DNA of 64,000 nucleotides from Gigaspora rosea. Its lineage: Eukaryota; Glomeromycota; Glomeromycetes; Diversisporales; Gigasporaceae. Made by a program: the position numbers and the translations under genes. Of the stretch, positions 20,598 through 29,668 are shown one piece after another. The notes below the pieces were generated by a model. It had not been told where the DNA came from. It did no database searches and worked only from the letters and a program-made list of their open reading frames with translations. Location of the stretch: the NCBI GenBank assembly GCA_003550325.1, contig QKWP01000256.1, positions 242,838 to 306,837 on the forward strand, written 5' to 3'. Position 1 is the stretch's first letter. Every line of letters starts with the position of its first letter.

Positions 20598-22142
20598 ATG
20601 ATAACATTACCGAATGAATGTCTCTTTGAAATATTTAAAAACTTTGAGTTCCATCATTATACTTTGTTTTCATGTCTTCTTGTAAATCGTCAATGGTGTA
20701 GAAATGTTGTACCAATATTGTGGAGTGGTCCATATCCTTTTAAAAACAAAAACTTTATCAGAACATGTCTCTTAATGTTAAATCTTAAAGAACATGCTCA
20801 ATTGATACCATTTGAAATAATGCTACCAAATAATCCAAAACCATTATTTGATTACTCTATCTATATTACAACCATTAAGATTATTACTGATGATGGAATT
20901 ATAAATTGGTTTAATAAAGAAGGACAAGGACCTCGGAATAAAGTTTATTATACTAAAGAAAATGCATGGTCTTCAAAAATAATTCAAGCTATTAAATCTA
21001 GTTTAATTGCAATGTTCTTACGAACATGTAATAGACTTAAAGATTTATGCATTTTTGGAATAATTCAAGATAACGTAATAAATCTATTGGCCGAAACTCT
21101 TAATCAAAGATCAACTCTGACGTCTTTAAGTCTTTTGAATAATTATCTTCATTATGATAATGGGAAAATATTAATTGAAGCTCTTTATATGAATACTTTT
21201 TTAACACATTTAAATTTTCGAAATAATGTTCTTGGACCTGAAGGTGGCAAATCATTAGCTAAGGTTCTTTATGAAAATAATTCTATAACGTTCTTAAATC
21301 TTAATGAAAATAATCTTCGCTCTAAAGGATTAAAATTATTGGCAGAAGCTCTTCATGTAAATACTACATTAACTCACTTGCATCTGGCGAGCAATCATAT
21401 TCGTTCTGCAGGTGTGATAATTCTAGCTGACGCACTTTGTTCAAATACTAGTTTAAGTTATTTAAATATTAGGAATAATCAACTTGGTTATGAAGGAGGA
21501 AAAGCGTTAGCAAAGACTCTTTGTGTAAATAATACTTTGACATATTTAGATCTTAGCAATAATCAACTTTGTTCCGAAGGTGGAAAAGTATTTGCAGAAG
21601 CTCTTTATAACAACACTGGCTTGACTTCTTTGGATCTTGAGGATAATATGCTTGGCTCTGAAGGAGGAAAAGCATTAGCGGAGGCTCTTTATCGCAATAA
21701 AACTTTAACCAACTTAGGTCTTTGGAATAATCATCTGGGTTTGGAAGGAGGAAAAGCATTGACCGAATCTCTTTGTGTGAATACTACTCTGACTCATCTG
21801 GATCTTCAAGATAATCAACTTGATTCTGAAGTAGGGACAGCATTGGCGGAAGTTCTTTGCAAAAATAATACTCTAATTTCTTTATATGCTGGTGAAAATC
21901 ATTTTGGTCCTGAAGGAGGAAAAGCAATAGTAAAATCTCTTCGCAATAATACCACTTTAACTTCTCTAACTCTTGAGAAAAATTCGCTTGGTCCCGAAGT
22001 TGGAAAAGCATTTTTGAATTTTCTTTATAAAAATAATACTCTAACCTCTTTAGAACTTCGTAGCAATAATATTGGTAAAGCTGTTTTAAATACAATTAAC
22101 GATTTGCTTTTGAAGAATAAACAAAATAATGAAGAATTTTAA
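20598..22142 (+). CDS. F-box and leucine-rich-repeat protein, 514 aa
   Basis: Residues 1-45 form an F-box (LPNECLFEIFKNF, then LLVNRQWCRNVVPILW), the module that binds Skp1 in SCF ubiquitin ligases. Residues 46-165 are an unassigned linker. From about 172 to 500 there are some 12 repeats of 28 residues of the RNI/NLRC3 type (LTxLxLxxNxLxxEGGKALAEAL), which would fold into a curved substrate-binding surface. The likely role is substrate selection for ubiquitination, inferred from family knowledge; the target is unknown. The gene is a single exon, and the start is the first Met, where the F-box begins. It ends about 300 bp from the convergent microexon gene. Such genes are strongly expanded in arbuscular mycorrhizal fungi, and a relic lies at 18240-18480. 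Confidence 0.93.
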   Translation: MITLPNECLFEIFKNFEFHHYTLFSCLLVNRQWCRNVVPILWSGPYPFKNKNFIRTCLLMLNLKEHAQLIPFEIMLPNNPKPLFDYSIYITTIKIITDDGIINWFNKEGQGPRNKVYYTKENAWSSKIIQAIKSSLIAMFLRTCNRLKDLCIFGIIQDNVINLLAETLNQRSTLTSLSLLNNYLHYDNGKILIEALYMNTFLTHLNFRNNVLGPEGGKSLAKVLYENNSITFLNLNENNLRSKGLKLLAEALHVNTTLTHLHLASNHIRSAGVIILADALCSNTSLSYLNIRNNQLGYEGGKALAKTLCVNNTLTYLDLSNNQLCSEGGKVFAEALYNNTGLTSLDLEDNMLGSEGGKALAEALYRNKTLTNLGLWNNHLGLEGGKALTESLCVNTTLTHLDLQDNQLDSEVGTALAEVLCKNNTLISLYAGENHFGPEGGKAIVKSLRNNTTLTSLTLEKNSLGPEVGKAFLNFLYKNNTLTSLELRSNNIGKAVLNTINDLLLKNKQNNEEF

Positions 22143-22423
22143 GTTAATACGCTTTTTTGTACAATATTAACATGATAATTTAAATATGAAACTTTATTAA
22201 ATTTTTACCAATTTATTACTCTAAAACTCATCAAAACATTATTAATAAAATATTTATATAAAAAATGCAATATAAATTAAATTAAATATCAATAACTTGG
22301 ACTAATACAGTAAATTTTATAATATATTACTATTAACATGCGGATTAATTAAAAAGAAACTAAGATCTACTATCAAGCAATGTAAATTTTCTATGTGCAT
22401 TTATCTGTTAACATTTCGCAAAC

Positions 22424-22562
22424 TTATGTATTTAATTGAATAAAATTTAAATACTAAAGTTCAATATAATAAATTATTAAAAGGGTTAGTTATGAACACG
22501 ATTTGAATATATTAATATTAGAAACAAACAATGTTTTTACCGCTTTGTAATTTGAAGATGTA
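22424..22562 (-). other. Uncertain 3' end of the microexon gene
   Basis: After the last 3-nt exon (22635) the next donor is GTAAAAAC at 22540. Its exon is either 2 nt (acceptor ACAAAG) or 22 nt (acceptor ATAAAG, 22541-22562). Both lead to a terminal exon after ACTTTAG at 22454-22455, ending at a TAA at 22447 or 22424. The C-terminus is thus either LHLQITKRI or SYLNFIQLNT. I cannot choose between them from sequence alone. Confidence 0.5.
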
Positions 22563-25500
22563 CTTTATAAATACATTTAAATTAGTTAGTTAATTAGAAA
22601 GTATTTTATACTGTAAATATATTTGATACTTTACATGCTAATATAAAATTAGATAAATATTTTTATAAATATATATATATATATTTGAAAAATATCAAAT
22701 GGACGTACCAGCTAAAAATTTGATAGGAATTGTTCCATTAGAAAACTTTTATTAAATTATGTTATATAGCTTTGTATTTACCTACTAGAAATTTATGCAC
22801 ATTTTTTGGTAAGAAGAAAAATTATAAGCATTTTGTTAAGAGAGGTAAAGCCTTATACTCACGTTCTAGAGAGTGTTATATTAATTCGGATCATGAGTTA
22901 ATTATTTTAAAACTCTAAATTAATTATGAAACTTGATATTTACCAGCTAGTAATTTGAATACAAAATTAATTAGGGATTACTTTTGATAACTGTTTTCTG
23001 GAATAAATTCAATACTCACATTCTGAAAATTTGAAAGCCAAAAAATTTATTAATTATGTTTAATCATAATTAAAGATGAAATGAATTAAATTTATAACTC
23101 ACCAACTAAATAATTTACAAAAGTTTATAAAGATAGTGAGGGATAGTATTTTTAAATAATAAATTCAACATATGTCAAATATAAAATTTTTACTTACTGG
23201 CTAATAAAATGTTATTAAAAACCAGTAATAATAATATTATAGTAAATAAAAATTTTATGCTTACAAGCTAGAATATTCAATTTATCTGAATGAATTTATC
23301 ACAAATCAAATTTAAAATTTAATATAAATAATCAAATTACTCACGTTCTAATAGTTATTATGCACAATTTAATGAGAAAATTAATGTTAATGCAGCATAT
23401 AATATCGTTAATAGGTTATCATTATACATACCGGCTAGAATCATAAACAAAAATTGATTACTTGGATGGCATTTATTAAATTTTGAAATAAATAAATAAA
23501 TAAAATAGCTTACATTTATCACCATCTGTAATTTATTTAAGGACATTTGTTATTTAAGAATAATAATACGCTTTAATTTAAAAGGCTTAAAAGAGGCATA
23601 AGCTTATATTTACAGGCTTGTGATTTATTGTTATCTTTTGATTTAATGTTATTAGGGAGAAATTAATAACAGAACATCATGAACTTATTATCAAGTATAC
23701 TTTTTATACTCACATTCTATCTCTGTAAATTTAACAATTAAAAATTAGAAATCGGTTAAAAAAATAAATAACTTAATTTTACACTTACCATCTATTAAAT
23801 AATATATAAACCATATTAAAATTCTAACATTTCTTTCGACTTTTAAAGTGATATTTTACTTACTCGCTAGTGATTTATTATATATGAGTAACTTACTGAA
23901 TTATCAATAACAAATTATTATACTTACATTCTAGTATTATTTGTAATAAATTATAAGCTATTGTAGAATTTTAACTTCAATTAAACTAGAGACTTTGAAC
24001 TAACCAGCTAGTAATTTAATTGAAATATGGCATAAAATAATTTTTATTTAGATTGTGATTGTTTGCAGATATTTAACCATGCAAAAACAACTTTTACTTA
24101 CGTTCTGGTAATATAATAATGATTAAATTAAAATATTTAAAAATTATCATTAATATAAATTAGATAAACATCTTTTATAATTACCGACTAGAAATTGGTA
24201 AAAAAAAAAAAGTTATTTAATAGTACATATCTGATATACGAGGCTTTGATATTAATAATAAACATACTTGCTAATAATTTAATTGTAATTGATACGATTA
24301 TACCATTATTATTTAATTATAATTATCATTTTTTAAAAGATTCTTTATACATACTTTCTGTTTATTTAACAAATGTATAACCATCGAAGAAAACAACTTT
24401 GATCTTTAAATGATTTTGACAAAAATTTTATGCTTACCCCCTATAAAATTAAACATTTATTTAATTGTAAGTGTTATAGACTTTGAGCTTTAGAAGATGA
24501 ACAATGAAAATCCATATTTACATTCTGAAAATTGTCATTTCATATGTTAATTAGTTATGAAAGAGGTATTTAGGAATGTACAAAAATATCGATCAAAAAT
24601 AGAAGCTCATTTACCACCTATATTAATGAAAAAAATGTTTGTTTAAATATGATTCAAATCAAATAAATATTCTGATAATGCTTACCCGCTAGTAATTTTA
24701 TGATAAATAACTTAATTAGTGAGACTAAATAAAAAGATAACAATAATCTATACTCACAGTCTTACAATAATGGTACTTATTATTAATTAAAAAGTTCTAT
24801 TAATTAGATAACATTTTGAAACAAATTTTTATTCTCACCATCTAACGGTTTAACGTAGGTTTGATAAATAATTTTTAAAAAATTCTATTTGAATTAAAAA
24901 AATGCTCTATATATATACCCACTAGAATTTTTAATACAATAAAAATGGATACGTCAATACTCTTTATATATGTGTTTTAGTTTGAAAATAAATTTTATAC
25001 TCACAGCCTGATAAACAATGAAATATTTTAGAAATAATTGTCTCATTATTTGAATTTAATTAATTTATTGAATCTATACTTACTGTCTAATCAAAAAAAA
25101 CACATCAATATCAATTAGAAAATGTGTTGGGTAATTGCCATAAAATAAAATTCATGTATAGTATATACTTACTTCCTAATAATTTACAAGAATATGGTAA
25201 AAAACAAATTGTGAATATGTTTTGAGAGCATAAGTTTATACCAACCAACTATCAATTCAGTAATCAATAAGTTAGACAAAAGTCATAGGGTTTAATATAT
25301 TCAATGTAATTATACTTACAATCTGAACAAATTGAATTGAGCATTATTAATATTAAACGTTACATTACTTATTAAATGTCTATATAAATTAGATATTTTA
25401 ACTTACTCGCTGATAACGGTAATTCGATTTTTTTTTTTATTAGACAAGTAATAATTATAAGCTTTATCAGGCTGTAATAATATACACTCACAATCTGTAA

Positions 25501-28190
25501 TAATGATTGAAATTGTTATTTCAAAATATATTTGCTAATAAGTATCATTTTAAAAATCAGTGATTTAAACTTACATTCTTGCGATTAAATATAAAGCATT
25601 AAGAGTGTGTTACTGTGAAACTTTGAAACATTGATATAAAAAGATTTTATTTTTACCCCCTAGAAATTAAAAAAATAAAATTAATAAACTTATACTGACA
25701 TAAATTAGTAAAATGTATATATACTTACAAGCTAGTAATTAAATATTTATTGTTTATAAGTGTCAGCAGAGTGAATGTAATATTTAAATAAATGAATAGA
25801 ATCAAATAACTCTTCTCTTCTCTATTATTAATCTCATGGTACTAAACTTCTGATCAATGCATGAGAAGAAACAATAGAAAAAGCTTCTAAATACGTAGTA
25901 AATTATATACTGACCACCTAATAATATAATAAAAAGTTATTAAATGACATTATTTCACATCAAAATCATAAGATATTTTACTCACGAACTAAGATTAATT
26001 CTTATGTTAATAGTAATCATCGTAAAACTTCATTTCAATAATTTTGACAAAGCTCATACTTACACTCTAATAATGATGCATTAGTTTTTTTTTAATGAAT
26101 ATAGGTTTAATTTAATAGATGATACAACAATGCTTACCATCTAACAATACAAAATTTATAATTAATTTTAAAGAGTAATAATCTATATAGATTTTGAGGC
26201 AGATTTACTCACCGTCTAAAAATTTATTAAATATATTTTTGTCAGAAAAATTAAAGAATAAGTATGTATTTTACGCGAGAATTTTAATGAATGTTTATAC
26301 TAACAAGCTGATAATGCGAAAAATAGCATTAATATTATATTACAGTTTCATATGTAGAATAATAAAGTTTCTTACATGCTGATTATAAATACGAAATATT
26401 TTATCAAAAATTTACTTATAATAATAAATTAAATTCGCTTAAAATAACAGGCGGCATACTCACGAACTTGAAGTTTGATATAGGGGCTTGTATTATCTAT
26501 TGAATGTTTATCACAAAGTTTTGAAGTATGCACCAATATATTTAACTTACCACCTAAAAAAATTTGACAAATATCGCATTTTATTGTTAAAGAATTGCTT
26601 AAAACTGCCACAAAAAAGCTCATGTTTAAAAAACCATATAATATTACCAGCTTGTAATTTAATAATTATATCGTTAATAGATTATTATTAAGTCCAATTC
26701 CAAATAAATCCTATACTTACGTTCTAGTAATTTGCAATATTTATTAGAAAATTTATCATCCGATTTGTTATCATAAATTGATAATAAAATTACACGCTCA
26801 CCAACTAAAGATAAAAGGACTATGAATTAATGAAAATTTTCAAAAGGCACATGAACTTAAAGGAAAGTCCACACTCACATTCTAATAAATAATAAGCAAG
26901 AATTCAGTCAGTATGTTGCTACTTGAAGTAAATATTAAAAACATTCATTTTAAAAGATCTGAAACTCACCGACTAGATTTAAAAACTATAAATTTTGATT
27001 GTTTAAATGCACACCACAAAAGAACTTGGCAAATTTTACACTCACGAACTGAAATTGCATCTAAATTAGAGATTGCTAAATAATGGTTGTCACAAATATA
27101 ATATAGCGCCATATTTACCTCCTAGTGATTTAATTAACTTGATCAGTGGAATATTACTTAAATTATTGTGATTAATTTAAATAATGTTTAGTACTCACTC
27201 ACTAGTTAATAATGAACAGGTAAAATTATTAAAATATTTAGGGAGAAAACGTGACATAAAATAGATCAATAAAGATTAAACTTACGTTCTACCAATTTAG
27301 TTTATATTACTAAAATAAGTAAAATTATTTATGATAAATTATCATGAAAATTAAATTTAATTATACTTGCCACCTACGAATTTTAATTATTAAGTGTTAA
27401 TTAATATTTAAATTCAATAAAATGGATATTTATATATTTACCAGCTATGAATTCAAATAATAGAGTTTAATAAGAAAAAATGATATTAAAAATAAAAATA
27501 AGAAATAAGAAATAAAATGGTGCTTACTTGCTAATAATTAGTAAAATATTATCAGTATTATTGCAAATATAAATTTTAATTTGATGAAAACAAAACTTGT
27601 ATTTACCGACTATTAAAATAATGAAATAAGTATTACATTTTTCTATAAAATTTAATACTAAAATGAATGAAAAAATAAATTTGTATTTACTAGCTAGGAT
27701 TCGAATAATAATTATTTAACAAAAATTATAATGAGATTTTTGTTCTGATAAGTGATCATACATTCTTATATTGAAGCATTTCTCTTACTTTCTGTAATTA
27801 ATAAATTCATAAAAATAAAGTTGCGTAAATCAAGCACATGAAATCATTTTATAAATCAAATATATAATGTATTTACTTGTTTTTGGCTTTTTACTGAATT
27901 AATAACAGAAAAAATTAGAAATTTATTTAAAAATCTTAAATCTTATGTAATGATAAATCACCAGCCGCAACTTACCTTCCACAATAGCTACATTGTTTAT
28001 CCGAACGATCATTTTCGATACCACACTCTTCTAACAAAATTTTTGGACAATACCATTGCTTTCCTGCACTTCTATTAATAATCTTTTTATCTTCATCTTT
28101 TACTATCAAACCACAACCACTGCATTTATCAGTATTTTTGTTAAGAGTTTCACAAACTTTCCATGAAAATTTGTTGCACACCCAACTCAT
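22424..28190 (-). CDS. RanBP2-like zinc-finger gene with 63 three-nt microexons
   Basis: The product, about 150 residues, is built from about 66 exons over 5.8 kb. Exon 1 (27976-28190, 71 codons plus 2 nt) encodes two zinc fingers of W-x-C-x7-C-x3-N-x(5-6)-C-x2-C form: Cys 5, 13, 23, 26 and Cys 48, 56, 67, 70. This is RanBP2-like with a widened first knuckle; such fingers bind RNA or ubiquitin. Exon 2 is 17 nt (27877-27893). Then come 63 microexons, each lying as AG|NNN|GT, and a short terminal exon ending near 22424 or 22447. Exon 1 ends in phase 2 and exon 2 in phase 1. Joined in that phase all 63 microexon codons are open, giving an acidic tail with GELRVLEFEPGVPSYDEF and later EWETIEPESNES. 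The other two frames contain stops. Residues 78-140 thus have an intron in every codon. Function unknown; transcripts were not available to me. Confidence 0.82.
22635..27791 (-). other. Array of 63 microexons (positions listed)
   Basis: Lowest base of each 3-nt exon in transcription order: 27789, 27691, 27607, 27528, 27442, 27371, 27286, 27199, 27119, 27046, 26970, 26879, 26802, 26721, 26648, 26551, 26464, 26376, 26305, 26213, 26138, 26064, 25986, 25915, 25729, 25657, 25575, 25492, 25407, 25320, 25246, 25173, 25084, 25005, 24919, 24839, 24758, 24686, 24615, 24522, 24438, 24355, 24268, 24185, 24102, 24005, 23928, 23864, 23788, 23714, 23614, 23523, 23432, 23345, 23265, 23198, 23103, 23020, 22944, 22863, 22782, 22709, 22635. 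Introns are 61-97 nt apart from one of 183 nt (25732-25914). Donors are mostly GTAAGT, GTGAGT or GTAAAT; acceptors are mostly TAG or CAG, often preceded by AATTACT or AATTATT. Each exon gives the last two bases of one codon and the first base of the next. Exons 23714 and 23523 have longer in-frame alternatives (9 and 12 nt). Confidence 0.82.
27877..27893 (-). other. 17-nt second exon that sets the microexon phase
   Basis: Between acceptor ATTCAG and donor GTAAAT. It joins phase 2 of exon 1 to phase 1 of the array and encodes, with neighbouring bases, S-K-K-P-K-T. A shorter reading that uses the internal AAAAAG as acceptor (10 nt) would bring in a TGA a few exons later, so the 17-nt form is favoured. 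Confidence 0.78.
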
Positions 28191-28956
28191 TTTCTTATTT
28201 GATACACTATGAGTTGTTTGAATTTTAGTATTTCAAAACCTAAAGAAAATAAAATTGATGTTCGAATCCGTATTAAAATTTTTTTACAAAGTAATTTTCG
28301 GTGACTGCAACATAAATATATATTGTTACACTATGTAGTGTAATAGGAGTTCGGTTAAACATCTATTCCGTATTACGAAACAACATATAGCAGTATTAGT
28401 AGAATTGGAAAGAAGACTAATATTAATTTAATATTAATGAAAAACATGCATACGTACGTACATAAATATCTAAATATCATTTGCCTCATTCTCAATTTAC
28501 CAAAAATTACTACATAGACTTATAAACTAGTCATTTTAAAAAAAATACCCTAAATGCAATGTCACTACTCGGACAAATTGAATGGCATTCGAACAGGACT
28601 TGACACTAATAACGCAAAATTTTATTATAATAGCCTACTTTAAGCTATTAACTAAAAAGGTGTTCAGCATTAATTTTTACATTGTCTGCCGGATAGTACA
28701 AAAAGGTCTGCACATTTAAAATGTACAACACTGACTAACCATTTCATTTCATTGTTGATCTAATCAAGAGTTTTTTATCAAATAGAGCAACAAGATTATG
28801 TTTTACGAGAGGAATTAGGTTTTGTGAATGACAATAAATGGTCAATGCACAAGAACTCTAAGTTATACAACGATAGCTACTCATAAATAAAAAGCACGTG
28901 CTCCATGTGCCATTATAGATTCACATGACCCGATGTGTCATTGATTTTTCATTATG

Positions 28957-29239
28957 CATAGCAACCTCATAAAATTCCGCCGACACGTGATGATAACCTC
29001 AATCACCGGCTTTTCAAAAATCGTCCATAACATAAAATTTGGCTTACAAAACCACCTTCTGCGTCTTAACAAAAAAATTTCTTGCAAAATTTTGCTATAT
29101 ATAAGGCTCTTGTTAACGTCTTCTGAACGCTCACCCTTATCCTAATATCGAATGCAATGACGACCTGCGATTTATTTTGGCCAATAGAATTTTAACGCAT
29201 ATCGTCACGTGTCGGCGGAATTTTAATGCGGTTGCTATG
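28957..29239. mobile_element. MITE with ~40-bp TIRs
   Basis: The left end CATAGCAACCTCATAAAATT with CCGCCGACACGTGATGATAA matches the right end in reverse complement with two or three mismatches. The core contains a phrase (GTCTTAACAAAAAAATTTC, then GCAAAATTTTGCT) that also occurs, diverged, inside the 7416-8040 element near 7697-7735. No clear target duplication. Confidence 0.8.
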
Positions 29240-29278
29240 GTTACTATGTAACATATATATAATTTGACAATCATTTAT

Positions 29279-29352
29279 GCACGTGCGTACATACTGTACG
29301 TACTGTACCAGTACTGTACCTGGTACGTACGTACGTACTGTACGTACGTAAC
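29279..29352. repeat. GTAC/TACGTACG simple repeat
   Basis: Overlapping self-complementary GTAC and TACG units; the stretch could form many alternative hairpins. It lies about 320 bp upstream of the Sel1 gene start. Confidence 0.85.
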
Positions 29353-29668
29353 ATATGTATTTATATTTTCAATTAATTCAATGCAATAAAAATAGTTTTC
29401 AGATATTTTGTGACCATTAATATTTACCAGTATTTCATGATTGTCATATTATTATGCCACGATTTACCACTCGGAAAATATATATTATTTAACGTAATCC
29501 AAAATAAATTTTCATTATGTTAGTTCATAAATACAAATTATATTTGTGACACTTTAAATAAACAAACAAATAAATTAATTAATAAATGAATTTAACAGGT
29601 TTATATTAACTTGAAGACCGTAATTATAACCGTATGTAGCGTTTAAATTTTTTTTTTTTGAATTAGAG

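Larger units (their letters stand above)
28191..29668. other. Divergent intergenic region
   Basis: Separates the start of the microexon gene (minus) from the start of the Sel1 gene (plus), so it probably contains both promoters. It holds one MITE (28957-29239) and a GTAC-rich simple repeat (29279-29352). No individual promoter motif is assigned. Confidence 0.5.

Noticed and set aside
21553-22095. Minus-strand ORFs opposite the LRR gene
   Set aside because: Antisense shadows of the 28-residue repeat coding sequence.
22140-27960. CRISPR-like array of regularly spaced short motifs
   Set aside because: The recurring plus-strand pattern (TTAC-NNN-CT) is the reverse complement of donor and acceptor splice sites around 3-nt exons; there is no constant repeat sequence.
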